In this document: positions 1 through 8,508 of the stretch, piece by piece
Layout of the letters: every line of letters begins with the position of its first letter
Numbering within the stretch: position 1 is the stretch's first letter
NCBI RefSeq assembly: GCF_000212395.1
Contig: NC_015499.1
Coordinates: 1,093,421 to 1,157,420 of the forward strand
Length of the DNA: 64,000 nt
DNA from: Thermodesulfobium narugense DSM 14796
GTDB taxonomy: Bacteria; Thermodesulfobiota; Thermodesulfobiia; Thermodesulfobiales; Thermodesulfobiaceae
Direction: 5' to 3'
Made by a program: the position numbers and the translations under genes
Notes under the pieces: generated by a model
The model's database searches: none
Told to the model about the DNA's origin: nothing
Seen by the model: only the letters and a program-made list of their open reading frames with translations

Positions 1-1220
1 TACCCTTCTGGATTGAGGCCTCAAGCTTAATTAAGATTCTTACACTAAATTCAGTTTTGATATTTGCCATGGTATCTTTGGGAAAACTTCTTGATGAAGT
101 TTCAAGAGGCGTACTTATACTTTTTTGGCTAATTAGCCTATTTTTGTTCCCTTTAATAAGGTTAGTAGTGAAATTAACTTTATTCAACTTTGACTTATTT
201 AAAGAAAGAATACTATTTTTGGGAGCAGGAAAAACTGCAAAAGACAGCGCCTCTGGCTTAATAAGAGACAAATATCTAGGATATTATCTTGTAGGCTTTT
301 TAGATGATGATAGAAATAAATGGGGAAATTTGCTAGAAATATGCGGCAAAAACTATAAAGTCTTTGGTAGCATTAATCACTTTAAAAAATTTGTGAAGAA
401 ATTGAAAATTTCTACTATTATAATAGCCATTCCATCACTTGATGCTCAATCATCTTCAAAACTTGTTGGCAAGGTGCAATTATTAGTAAACAAGGTCATA
501 GTAGTTCCAGATTTCAAAGGCGTTGCACTTTTAAATTCTGAATTATTAACTCTTTTTGATCAAAGATTGTTTTTAATTAGTATAAAAAACAATTTAAAAT
601 CCAAAACTAGCCAGATTGTAAAAAGAATATTTGATTTAACGTTGTGTCTAGCTTCTTCGTGGTTAATTATACCTATTATAATTATAATAGCAATATTGAT
701 CAAAAGAGATTCAAATGGACCAATATTTTTTATTCAAGACCGCGTTGGAAAGCACGGCAAACCTTTCAAGTGTATAAAATTTAGATCAATGGTATTAAAT
801 TCTGACGAGATATTAAACGATTATCTTAATAGATATCCAGAAAAAAAATTAGAGTGGCAAAAATTCAAAAAGATTAAGGGATTTGACCCAAGAGTTACAA
901 AATTTGGCAGATTTCTTAGAAAAACTTCTCTTGATGAACTTCCTCAAATTTTAAATGTCATCAAAGGTGAGATGAGCCTTGTAGGACCAAGACCATATTT
1001 GTTTTCTGAAGTTTACGAAATGCAAGACTATAAGGAAACAATACTTCTTACAGTTCCTGGCATTACAGGTCTGTGGCAAATCTCTGGCAGAAGTGAACTT
1101 AATTTTAATGAAAGGTTAAATATTGATGTATGGTATATTTTAAATTGGTCTGTTTGGCTTGATTTAGAAATATTATTTAAAACTTTAGTAGTCGTAGTCA
1201 AAAGAGAAGGAGCATATTAA
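1..1220 (+). CDS. Undecaprenyl-phosphate sugar phosphotransferase (WbaP-like), 5'-partial
   Basis: Membrane enzyme of the polyprenyl-phosphate hexose-1-phosphate transferase family, which loads the first sugar of an exopolysaccharide or O-antigen unit onto undecaprenyl phosphate. The reading frame is open from base 3, so the gene starts outside the window; the TTG at 57 is only the first possible start inside it. Visible parts in order: hydrophobic residues, a Rossmann-like CoA-binding domain with a GAGKTAKDSA loop, one membrane segment (about residues 198-217 counting from base 57) and the C-terminal bacterial sugar transferase domain. That domain has the KFRSM motif, SLDELPQ, GEMSLVGPRP and PGITGLWQISGR blocks. 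The sugar cannot be told from sequence. The N-terminal membrane bundle typical of WbaP-type proteins is mostly missing here because of the window edge. Confidence 0.9.
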   Translation, partial: PFWIEASSLIKILTLNSVLIFAMVSLGKLLDEVSRGVLILFWLISLFLFPLIRLVVKLTLFNFDLFKERILFLGAGKTAKDSASGLIRDKYLGYYLVGFLDDDRNKWGNLLEICGKNYKVFGSINHFKKFVKKLKISTIIIAIPSLDAQSSSKLVGKVQLLVNKVIVVPDFKGVALLNSELLTLFDQRLFLISIKNNLKSKTSQIVKRIFDLTLCLASSWLIIPIIIIIAILIKRDSNGPIFFIQDRVGKHGKPFKCIKFRSMVLNSDEILNDYLNRYPEKKLEWQKFKKIKGFDPRVTKFGRFLRKTSLDELPQILNVIKGEMSLVGPRPYLFSEVYEMQDYKETILLTVPGITGLWQISGRSELNFNERLNIDVWYILNWSVWLDLEILFKTLVVVVKREGAY

Positions 1221-1305
1221 TTATTTTTGAAATAAAAAACTTACAGTAAAAGGATAATTTTTATGTTCACAGTTAGATTCATTAATAGTAAAATATAATC
1301 TTGTT

Positions 1306-1866
1306 ATGGATCACAATGACATAGAAAAATCAGAAGAATTAAAGATTCTCCTATTAACTGTTAGCGAACTAATGTTTGCAATAGTTGCAATTCTTGCTCT
1401 CAGATTTCTTGATCATCCAATTTATTTTAGCACTACCAAAACAGTAATTTTTATTTCTACAACTATTGGGGGTTCTCTTTTTATTCTTACATACTTTCTT
1501 AGCAGAAAATTCGACTTCATTAAGGATATGGGGAACCAAATACAATCCTTTGTATTTAAAGATATTGGGGCACTTGAAATTTTCTATCTTGCAATGCTAT
1601 CTTCATTCTGTGAAGAAATTTTTTTTAGAGGACTTTTACAAATACTTTTCGACGTTCCTTTTGCTGCCTTAGTATTTGGATTGTTTCATATGTCAGAGTG
1701 GACTAACAAGGGCATGGCAAATGCAATGTACCTAGCATTCTTAGGACTTTGTTTTGGTCTTTTGTACAATTATACAAATACTATCACAGCCCCCATAATA
1801 GCTCACTTTTCTGTAAAATTTTGTATTGGTATTGCAAATTACTGGCTCGACCCCAATAAGCTCTAA
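1306..1866 (+). CDS. CPBP-family intramembrane metalloprotease-like protein
   Basis: Polytopic membrane protein of 186 residues with the three signatures of the CPBP/CAAX prenyl-protease family: EEIFFR (E103, E104, R108), FGLFH ending at H128, and a conserved His near the C-terminus (H167). Family members are glutamic-type intramembrane proteases; in bacteria many act in peptide or bacteriocin self-immunity, but no peptide gene lies next to this one. There is no strong Shine-Dalgarno before the ATG. Its stop overlaps the stop of the convergent prepilin peptidase gene by 4 bases. The substrate is unknown. Confidence 0.8.
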   Translation: MDHNDIEKSEELKILLLTVSELMFAIVAILALRFLDHPIYFSTTKTVIFISTTIGGSLFILTYFLSRKFDFIKDMGNQIQSFVFKDIGALEIFYLAMLSSFCEEIFFRGLLQILFDVPFAALVFGLFHMSEWTNKGMANAMYLAFLGLCFGLLYNYTNTITAPIIAHFSVKFCIGIANYWLDPNKL

Positions 1867-2600
1867 AATAAAGAAAGATATAAACGAATGAAATAATCTC
1901 CAAAACCATACGAAAACAAACAACCCAAAACTAAAAATGGACCAAATGGTATAGGTTCACCTCTTTTAATAATGCCAAGAATTCTAAAAATGATGCCAAT
2001 TACGCTGCCAAGCAAAAACGCCGTAAACAAACCGAATAAAGAATGAAATACGCCTAAAAAACAAGACATTGACGCGGAATACTTTGTATCTCCTCCACCC
2101 ATTCCACCATTTGTAATTATAGAAACTCCATAGAAAAGTAAAAATACGCCAGCAGCAACAGCAAGTGATTCTACAAGGTTACCTCGAAGAGCAGCAATTC
2201 CTATAGCAGGAATCAAAGATAACAAAGAAAAAGAATCTGGAATCAAAAGAGTTTCAAGATCTGTAAAAAATATTCCGAGTGAGGCTGTAAAAAACCAGGC
2301 ATGTAAAAGAAATTCCAAACTAAATCCCCAATCTAAATAACATACTAAGAAAATCATAACTTCTAAAATTTCTACTATTAGATATCTTATTGGTATAGTT
2401 TCCTTACAATAAAAGCACTTTCCACCTAAAAATATATATGACAAAATAGGAATATTCATATACCACTTTAGGAAACTGCCACACTTAGGACATCGAGACG
2501 GTGGGCTTAGTATTGATTGTTCTCTAGGAAGTCTATAAATAAGCATGTTTAAAAAGCTACCAAACACAGCCCCGCAAATAATAACTACAACAAAGTCCAT
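1863..2600 (-). CDS. Prepilin leader peptidase / N-methyltransferase (A24A)
   Basis: Bifunctional inner-membrane enzyme that cleaves type IV prepilin or type II pseudopilin leaders and methylates the new N-terminus. All hallmarks are present in its 245 residues: an N-terminal GSFLN segment, the two-pair zinc motif C37-x2-C40 and C62-x2-C65 of the methyltransferase part, and the two catalytic aspartates in FTDLETLLIPD (D114) and GGMGGGDTK (D171). About seven hydrophobic stretches follow. No pilin genes are in the window, so the substrate is outside it. The length is normal for the family. Confidence 0.93.
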   Translation of the reverse strand: MDFVVVIICGAVFGSFLNMLIYRLPREQSILSPPSRCPKCGSFLKWYMNIPILSYIFLGGKCFYCKETIPIRYLIVEILEVMIFLVCYLDWGFSLEFLLHAWFFTASLGIFFTDLETLLIPDSFSLLSLIPAIGIAALRGNLVESLAVAAGVFLLFYGVSIITNGGMGGGDTKYSASMSCFLGVFHSLFGLFTAFLLGSVIGIIFRILGIIKRGEPIPFGPFLVLGCLFSYGFGDYFIRLYLSLF

Positions 2601-2721
2601 AAATAACTGCCTCCAAAAAAGCTAAAAAAAGTCTAATTTTTCTTTAATTAGCAAAAAATATAATAAAATATTATAATTTAAAACTTAGCAAAAAATTTAT
2701 ATATAAATTTTAGGAGAAAAG

Positions 2722-3312
2722 ATGAAAAAATTAGCGATCATTTTATTCCCTTTACTTTTTGTATTTATTTTATCAGGTTGTAACAATACTGTAACAAAAG
2801 AAAACATCAATACGTCAGCACAATCTACAACAGAAGAAATAAGTCCAAAATCAGTTGAATTGTTTTTTCCAAGAGAAAATGAAAATCCTGTACCAGTTTT
2901 AGTTAATCTTTACAAAAATGCAAAGAAAAAGATCGATGTAGCAATATATAGCTTTACACAACCAGAAATTTTAAAAGCATTAACTAATGCTAAAAAAAGA
3001 GGTATTGAAGTAAGGGTGATAGTTGACAGGGAACAATCAGATAATAATGTAATGAAACACGCCATAAATACCTTGTTAATTGATAAAATTCCTGTTAAAG
3101 TAAATATCCATACTGGACTTATGCATTTAAAAATGAGCATAATAGACGATTCTATAGCCACTACAGGAAGCTACAATTATACAAAATCTGCAACAGAAAC
3201 TAATGATGAAATGTTTGTAGTTGTTAAGGATCCGGCTTTCGCAAAAAAGTGTGAAGACTATTTCAATAGAATGTGGAACGACAATATAAATTTTAGAAGC
3301 CTTACCCTTTAA
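2722..3312 (+). CDS. PLD-family lipoprotein (Nuc-like phosphodiesterase)
   Basis: Exported lipoprotein: a hydrophobic leader ends in the lipobox LSGC with C20 as lipidated residue. The mature part (about 47-190) is a single phospholipase-D fold with one HKD motif: H135-x-K137, an aspartate at 142/143 and the GSYN block (G149, S150, N152). Single-HKD proteins of the Nuc/endonuclease type work as dimers and hydrolyse phosphodiesters in DNA or lipids. A good Shine-Dalgarno (aggagaaa) precedes the ATG. The next gene follows at once, so the two are probably co-transcribed. The substrate (nucleic acid or lipid) is not decidable here. Confidence 0.82.
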   Translation: MKKLAIILFPLLFVFILSGCNNTVTKENINTSAQSTTEEISPKSVELFFPRENENPVPVLVNLYKNAKKKIDVAIYSFTQPEILKALTNAKKRGIEVRVIVDREQSDNNVMKHAINTLLIDKIPVKVNIHTGLMHLKMSIIDDSIATTGSYNYTKSATETNDEMFVVVKDPAFAKKCEDYFNRMWNDNINFRSLTL

Positions 3313-3343
3313 TTTGCCCTACATTAAAATTTCAGGAGGAAAA

Positions 3344-3970
3344 ATGAAATTTTTAAAAATCTTTTTCATATTGTTTATTTTAACTATTATATTATCGTCA
3401 GGAAACAGCTCGTATGCTGATGTAGAGAGAGTCGTTTCTGTGCTTGACTCTATCCCACCCCAGACCTTTGTTTTACAAATTTCAGGATATAGAATAAATG
3501 GCACCTTTCAGGTGTGGGCAACCAAAGACAAGGTTAGAGTTGATGGGCCATTTATTATTGGAGACGGAAGTGCTGTAGTAAATGTGGCAGATAATCAGTA
3601 CTTTTTCAATTCTCATCTCCTTCATATAGCATACGTAATGTCAAGAGAAGACCTTGAAAAATATGCCAACAGAACTTTTAATTATCTATTCTTCCCCACA
3701 GAAGGGAGTCAAATTGCATCATTTGCAACACCAGATGGAACTGACACTTTAAGTATTGGTCCATGTCACGTTTACACGTTTAGTAGAGAAAACTTAAATT
3801 TTACTGTCTGGGTAGAAGACTATACCTCATGGATAAGAAAAATATACATTCAGTCCCCCAAAGGAGATACAACTGTGATAATTACTGACATCTCTGTTGG
3901 CACAGAAATTCCATCATCTACATTCAAAATTCCTTCCTGGACATATGCAATAAACGGCGTTCCAAAATAA
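3344..3970 (+). CDS. Secreted protein of unknown function (LolA-like beta fold possible)
   Basis: The start is placed at ATG 3344 because an aggagga Shine-Dalgarno lies at 3334-3340; an in-frame TTG at 3314 would add ten residues with no signal. The protein (208 residues) begins with a clear signal peptide. The remainder is rich in beta-strand-like segments, including repeated short hydrophobic strands and a TVWVEDYTSWIRKIYIQ stretch. This is reminiscent of LolA/LolB-like or DUF4412-type outer-membrane sensor folds, where a strand of the form 'wvDk..g.p.ki' is typical. That similarity is weak and by eye. It is probably periplasmic and co-expressed with the upstream PLD lipoprotein. A bidirectional terminator follows. 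Confidence 0.6.
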   Translation: MKFLKIFFILFILTIILSSGNSSYADVERVVSVLDSIPPQTFVLQISGYRINGTFQVWATKDKVRVDGPFIIGDGSAVVNVADNQYFFNSHLLHIAYVMSREDLEKYANRTFNYLFFPTEGSQIASFATPDGTDTLSIGPCHVYTFSRENLNFTVWVEDYTSWIRKIYIQSPKGDTTVIITDISVGTEIPSSTFKIPSWTYAINGVPK

Positions 3971-4005
3971 ACAATTCAGGGGTACTAAGCCCTGAATTGT
4001 TTTAA
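3971..4005. terminator. Bidirectional intrinsic terminator
   Basis: Perfect 11-bp stem: ACAATTCAGGG at 3971-3981 pairs with 3990-4000, with an 8-nt loop. TTTTAAT follows on the + strand and TTTATTTT on the - strand. It sits between the convergent secreted-protein gene and nrdG, so it can serve both. Confidence 0.85.
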
Positions 4006-4011
4006 TAAAAT

Positions 4012-4701
4012 CTATCTAATTATAATCTTTCCCACCTTTTTAAATACTTCTAATCTACTTTTCCATTCTTTCAATATATCCTTGCTATAAGGCTCAACCA
4101 AAGCTGCACTCTCATCAAGCGTTCTATCATTTCTAAAATTTTGCCAATACCACAAATTAGCTCCTTCAATTTCGAAAAGCATTTTTGTTAAGACTTCAAT
4201 ACTATGAAACCTTGGAAAAATCGTAGTACGAAGTTCATAAGCTGAAGTAGTATTTTTTTCTAAAAGATAACGAATGGTAGCTTTTGCCTTCTCTCCATCT
4301 CCCTGTACCAAGTCATATCTTTCAAATGGTACCTTAAAATCAACCGCCCAAAGATCTACCAAACCCCTTCTATCCCAATCAAAAACCTTTTCAGGGAAAG
4401 AGCCATTTGTATCAATTTTAATTAAAAAGCCCATTTCCCTGACTTTTTTTATAAAATCCTCCAACTCTTTGCCATGTAGAAGTGGTTCTCCACCAGATAT
4501 GACCACTGCATCTAATTTTTTTCTTCTTTTCTCAAGAAAACTTAAAATTTCATCAATATTAATAGTTTCTAAATTGTTGGGCAAAACGAGATCAAAATTA
4601 TGGCAATATGGACATCTAAAATTGCATCTTTCAGTAAAAAGAACAGTAGAGAGCTTGTCAGGATAATCTATAAAAGAGAGTTTAATCCACCCTTTAAACA
4701 A
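4012..4701 (-). CDS. nrdG: Anaerobic ribonucleotide reductase activating protein (radical SAM)
   Basis: Radical-SAM activase that uses a [4Fe-4S] cluster and S-adenosylmethionine to install the glycyl radical on NrdD. The cluster ligands are C26-x3-C30-x2-C33 in TERCNFRCPYCHN. A GGEP motif follows at about residues 70-73, as in pyruvate-formate-lyase-type activases. It starts at a TTG two bases after the nrdD stop codon with no clear Shine-Dalgarno of its own, so translation is probably coupled to nrdD. At 229 residues it is slightly longer than the E. coli type (about 154) and resembles the longer NrdG2-like group. Confidence 0.92.
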   Translation of the reverse strand: MFKGWIKLSFIDYPDKLSTVLFTERCNFRCPYCHNFDLVLPNNLETINIDEILSFLEKRRKKLDAVVISGGEPLLHGKELEDFIKKVREMGFLIKIDTNGSFPEKVFDWDRRGLVDLWAVDFKVPFERYDLVQGDGEKAKATIRYLLEKNTTSAYELRTTIFPRFHSIEVLTKMLFEIEGANLWYWQNFRNDRTLDESAALVEPYSKDILKEWKSRLEVFKKVGKIIIR

Positions 4702-4703
4702 AT

Positions 4704-6980
4704 TTATCTAACTACCAATCTATGAATAGAATATTTGTTAATATCATACTCTACTCTATTTCTAAATTCTTCTTTCTTGCCCTTATTCCACATCCTTACA
4801 GGTCTATAATACCCTACTACCCTTGAATATACTTCTGTTTCTTGATTGCACTTTGGACACGTAAAGTGTTCTCCCGCAATATATCCATGAGATGGACATA
4901 TAGAAAAAGTAGGCGTAAGCGTAAGGTAGGGGAAGGAATAATTTTCAAATGCCTTTTTTATAAACTGTTTCGCAGCCTCAGGAGTAGGAGATTCTGGCAA
5001 AAAAGCATGAATAACTGTGCCGCCTGTATAAAGCTTTTGTAGTTCTTCCTGATGATCCATTACCTCAAATGGATCTTCTGTATAATTTACAGGCAAATGA
5101 GTTGAATTCGTATAATATGGTTCGCTTTCTCCAGATGTAATAATATCTGGATATCTCTTTTTGTCGTGTCTTGCAAGTCTATAAGACGTTCCTTCTGCAG
5201 GAGTAGCTTCTAAGTTATATAAATTACCAGTTTCTTCTTGATAACTAGCCAATTTTTCTCTCATATGCTTTAGAACTTTGACAGCAAAACTTTTCCCCTT
5301 TTCGGTAGCAATAGATGTTCCCAAAAAATTTAAGCAAGCTTCGTTCATCCCTACAAGACCAATTGTAGAAAAGTGATTGGAAAATGATCCTAAATATCTT
5401 TTAGTATAAGGCAACAAACCATTTTTAAGATTTCTTTCTACTACCTTTCTCTTTATTTCAAGAGAAGTTTTAGCAAGGTTCATAATCTTGTCAAGCCTTG
5501 CAAAAAATTCGCTTTCGCTCTTAGAAAGATATCCAATCCTTGGCAAATTGATAGTTACTACACCAATTGATCCAGTTTTATCTCCAGATCCAAAAAGCCC
5601 ACCACACCTTTTTCTGAGCTCTTTTAGATCTAATTGTAGTCTGCAACACATGCTTCTGATATCAGAAGGTTTAAGATCAGAGTTTATAAAATTCTGAAAG
5701 TATGGAACACCATATTTTGCTGTCAAATCAAACAAAAGATCAGTATTTTCGCTTTCCCATGGAAAATTGCTAGTAATGTTGTATGTAGGAATTGGGAATG
5801 AAAATATTCTACCATCGTAATCGCCTTCCAGCATTACTTCTATATATGCTCTATTTATCATGTCCATTTCTTTCTGATAATCGCCGTAAGTACCATATTC
5901 AGGGCATTCTTTCCCCCCTATTATAACAGGTCTGTCCTTCATGTCTTCAGGAACAGTCCAGTCAAAAGTAAAGTTAATAAAAGGAGGTTGAGACCCCCAT
6001 CTAGAAGGCACGTTCATTGCAAAAACCATTTGCTGAATTATCTGCTTTACATTTTTATAATCCAAACCATCAGCCCTTACAAATGGTGCAAGAAAGGTAT
6101 CCACAGAATTAAAGGCCTGTGCGCCTGCAAATTCCATCTGCATTGTGCCAAGAAAATTAACCATTTGTCCAGTAAGAGCTGAAAGGTGTTTTGCTGGACC
6201 TGCTGCAACTTTGCCAGGGACACCACCAAAACCTTCTCTTAGAAGATCTTCCAAAGACCATCCTGCGCAATAAGCTGTAATACCATAAGACAAATCGTGA
6301 ATATGCATATCTGCGTTTACATGAGCATCTTTTACCTCATCCGGATAAATACGATTCAAAGTATAGTGTGCCATGACAGATCCTGCTGCGTGAAGAACTA
6401 ACCCTGGATACGAGTATGTAGTATTAGAGTTCTCATTTGTTCTCCAATCTTCCTGGTGAAGATAATCTTGAATTATGTGTTCTATATCTACAGCACAAGA
6501 AAGATTTTCCCTAGCTTCTTGTCTCTTTCTTCTATAAAGAATATAAGCCTTTGCAACTTTTGCAAAACCATTCTCTATCAAAACCTCTTCAACAACGTCT
6601 TGAATCCTTTCTATATCTACTACTTCTTGTTCTTTATATTGACGATAGAGCTTCTTAGAAACTCTGGCGGCTAATTCTTTTTCTGCTCCCAGGTGTTCTC
6701 CAACAGCTTTAAAAGCTTTCGCTATTGCCCTTTCAATTCTAAAAATATCAAAAGGAACAACTCTGCCATCTCTTTTCTTTACATATTCAGGAGAAAATAT
6801 CACAGTTTCATCAGAATTGTTATTTATATCTTTTTTCGAACCTTCTTCGTAAATTTCATGAGTAATAAATCTCTTTCCACAAGAAAGACATTCCCTCTTC
6901 CTTCTTATAACCCCACTTTCTTCTACAAATCGAGTGTCTATAACTTTAGATTCGTTTGAATCACAATATGGACATTTCAT
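4704..6980 (-). CDS. nrdD: Class III anaerobic ribonucleoside-triphosphate reductase with N-terminal NrdR zinc ribbon
   Basis: Reduces ribonucleoside triphosphates to deoxynucleotides by glycyl-radical chemistry. Domains in order: residues 1-45 are a near-textbook NrdR zinc ribbon (C3-x2-C6, VIDTR, IRRKRECLSCGKRF with C31-x2-C34, ending THE); residues about 66-155 are an ATP-cone (KKRDGRVVPFDIFRIERAI); the rest is the NrdD barrel. The C-terminus has the structural zinc cysteines (CPSH, CPKC) and the radical-glycine motif RVVGYYRP. Standalone NrdR consists of exactly the first two parts, so this looks like a regulator sharing its ATP-cone with the enzyme. The 758 residues are about 50-60 more than an ordinary ATP-cone NrdD. 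ATG start with a GGGG-type Shine-Dalgarno. nrdG follows. Two NrdR boxes lie upstream. The enzymatic assignment is firm; DNA binding by the fusion is inferred. Confidence 0.95.
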   Translation of the reverse strand: MKCPYCDSNESKVIDTRFVEESGVIRRKRECLSCGKRFITHEIYEEGSKKDINNNSDETVIFSPEYVKKRDGRVVPFDIFRIERAIAKAFKAVGEHLGAEKELAARVSKKLYRQYKEQEVVDIERIQDVVEEVLIENGFAKVAKAYILYRRKRQEARENLSCAVDIEHIIQDYLHQEDWRTNENSNTTYSYPGLVLHAAGSVMAHYTLNRIYPDEVKDAHVNADMHIHDLSYGITAYCAGWSLEDLLREGFGGVPGKVAAGPAKHLSALTGQMVNFLGTMQMEFAGAQAFNSVDTFLAPFVRADGLDYKNVKQIIQQMVFAMNVPSRWGSQPPFINFTFDWTVPEDMKDRPVIIGGKECPEYGTYGDYQKEMDMINRAYIEVMLEGDYDGRIFSFPIPTYNITSNFPWESENTDLLFDLTAKYGVPYFQNFINSDLKPSDIRSMCCRLQLDLKELRKRCGGLFGSGDKTGSIGVVTINLPRIGYLSKSESEFFARLDKIMNLAKTSLEIKRKVVERNLKNGLLPYTKRYLGSFSNHFSTIGLVGMNEACLNFLGTSIATEKGKSFAVKVLKHMREKLASYQEETGNLYNLEATPAEGTSYRLARHDKKRYPDIITSGESEPYYTNSTHLPVNYTEDPFEVMDHQEELQKLYTGGTVIHAFLPESPTPEAAKQFIKKAFENYSFPYLTLTPTFSICPSHGYIAGEHFTCPKCNQETEVYSRVVGYYRPVRMWNKGKKEEFRNRVEYDINKYSIHRLVVR

Positions 6981-7021
6981 CTTTTAACCCCTTCTTTCTT
7001 AATTTTAAAAATAAGCACAAT

Positions 7022-7056
7022 TAACTATATATAGTTTTACACACTATATATAGTTT
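7022..7056 (-). promoter_or_regulatory. Tandem NrdR boxes upstream of nrdD
   Basis: Two copies of the perfect palindrome CTATATATAG, at 7025-7034 and 7044-7053, each flanked by A/T as in the 16-bp NrdR box (acaCwAtATaTwGtgt). The downstream-numbered copy reads acaCTATATATAGttt, which is very close to consensus. The palindromes are offset by 19 bp, a little under two helical turns. They lie 42-76 bases before the nrdD ATG and overlap the likely promoter, as expected for repression of a ribonucleotide reductase gene when deoxynucleotides are plentiful. Confidence 0.85.
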
Positions 7057-7061
7057 GTCAA
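7034..7061 (-). promoter_or_regulatory. Putative nrdD promoter
   Basis: On the minus strand a perfect TTGACA (7056-7061) touches the outer NrdR box. Sixteen bases further is TAAAAC (7034-7039), a partial -10 match that lies between the two boxes. Bound repressor would cover both elements. The -35 is convincing, the -10 is weak. Confidence 0.45.
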
Positions 7062-7258
7062 CATATTTTTTCTTCAAAATTTCTACTTATACTTTCTGAA
7101 ATATATAAAGCATTTTTATATAACTGCAATAAGTTATATTAATTACAAAAAAATTACCTTTTTACAAAATTTCTAATATAATAAAATCATGCGTTTATTA
7201 ATTTGACTATTACTATGGAGTATAAAGAAATACCAAATAAACAAGTGGAGGTTTTTAA

Positions 7259-8428
7259 ATGTGGACTGAAAGAATGGCAAAAAGAACAAATTTATTTGAA
7301 AGTTCTGTCGTAAGAGAACTATTAAAGCTTACAGCCAAGAAGGATTTAATATCCTTTGCAGGCGGTTTGCCTGGTCCAGAAACATTTCCTGTTGAAGAAT
7401 TTAGAGAAGCATCAAACAAAGTTCTTAAAGATAACGGAATACAAGCCTTGCAGTATACCATTACCGAAGGATATCCTCCTCTAAGAGAATTTTTAGCCTC
7501 ATATCTTTCAAAAAAGGGCATAAAATGTAGTGTAAAAAATATACTTCTTACCAACGGATCTCAGCAGGCACTTGACCTAATAGCAAAGGTAATGTGCGAT
7601 CCTGGTGATTATATACTTTTAGAAGAACCGTCATATCTTGGAGCAATACAGGCATTTACAGCTTATGAAACAAAATTTGCTACCATACCAATAGATAAAA
7701 ATGGCACATTAACAAATTTGCTAGAAGAAAAGATAAACAAATACAACCCAAAATTTGTTTATCTTTTACCAAACTTTCACAACCCAGCAGGGGTCACGCT
7801 GTCACTTGATAGAAGAAAAGAAGTGATAGAGGTTGCTAATAAAACAGGCGCTTTAATAATTGAAGACGATCCTTATGGCGATTTGAGATATACAGGAGAA
7901 AGCCTTAGTCCAATAAAATCATTTGATACAAACGAAAACGTCATTTATTTAGGGACATTTTCAAAAATTTTATCTCCTGGCGTAAGAATTGGTTGGATAG
8001 TAGCACCAGATAGTATAATGATAAAGTTAGTTGAGGCAAAGCAAGGTACAGATCTTTGTTCAAGTCCTTTTATTCACATGGTAGTTTATGAGTTGTGTAG
8101 AAACAACATTCTTGAAACCCAGATCCCAAAAATTAAGAAGATTTATGGCGAAAGATGTAAATTGATGTTAGATGCTATAGCAAAATATTTTCCAGAGGGA
8201 TCTGATTGGACTAAACCTGAGGGCGGCCTTTTTATCTGGGCACAATTGCAGGAAAAGTACAATACTAAAGAATTATTTACCAAAGCTATTGAAAAAAACG
8301 TAGCATATGTTCCAGGATTTTGTTTCTATGCTAATGGAGGCGGAGAAAGCACGATGAGATTGAACTTTTCTAACGCTCAAAACGATATGATAGAAGTCGG
8401 AATTAAGAGATTATCGGAAATTTTCTAA
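7259..8428 (+). CDS. PLP-dependent class I aminotransferase (LysN / 2-aminoadipate type)
   Basis: Fold-type I aminotransferase of 389 residues. The PLP lysine is K236 in GTFSKILSPGVRIGW; NPAG at 175-178 and DDPYGDLR at 203-210 are the other cofactor-pocket motifs. The N-terminal SFAGGLPGPETFP and the TEGYPPLREFL block are typical of the subgroup with 2-aminoadipate aminotransferase (LysN) and related broad-range enzymes acting on lysine-pathway, aromatic or branched-chain amino acids. No lysine-pathway gene is adjacent, so the substrate stays open. An aagtggagg Shine-Dalgarno precedes the ATG. The gene stands alone and ends in a strong terminator. Confidence 0.88.
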   Translation: MWTERMAKRTNLFESSVVRELLKLTAKKDLISFAGGLPGPETFPVEEFREASNKVLKDNGIQALQYTITEGYPPLREFLASYLSKKGIKCSVKNILLTNGSQQALDLIAKVMCDPGDYILLEEPSYLGAIQAFTAYETKFATIPIDKNGTLTNLLEEKINKYNPKFVYLLPNFHNPAGVTLSLDRRKEVIEVANKTGALIIEDDPYGDLRYTGESLSPIKSFDTNENVIYLGTFSKILSPGVRIGWIVAPDSIMIKLVEAKQGTDLCSSPFIHMVVYELCRNNILETQIPKIKKIYGERCKLMLDAIAKYFPEGSDWTKPEGGLFIWAQLQEKYNTKELFTKAIEKNVAYVPGFCFYANGGGESTMRLNFSNAQNDMIEVGIKRLSEIF

Positions 8429-8450
8429 TTTAAATTTTAAAGATAACAAA

Positions 8451-8490
8451 ACACACCCTCAAAGAGGATAAGAAGAGGGTGTGTTTTTTA
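8451..8490 (+). terminator. Intrinsic terminator
   Basis: Ten-base perfect stem ACACACCCTC (8451-8460) with GAGGGTGTGT (8475-8484), 14-nt loop, then a T-run. It lies between the + strand aminotransferase and the convergent argD. The loop-side A-rich sequence on the other strand is weaker, so it mainly serves the + strand gene. Confidence 0.88.
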
Positions 8491-8508
8491 TTTATTATTT
8501 ATTTATAA

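Noticed and set aside
2910..3161. Antisense open frames over the PLD, NrdD, Kor and RND genes
   Set aside because: They are shadows of well-supported genes with no initiation signals or recognisable protein features.
3314..3343. TTG start adding ten residues to the secreted protein
   Set aside because: The Shine-Dalgarno and signal peptide fit ATG 3344, and the ten residues are the translated ribosome-binding region.
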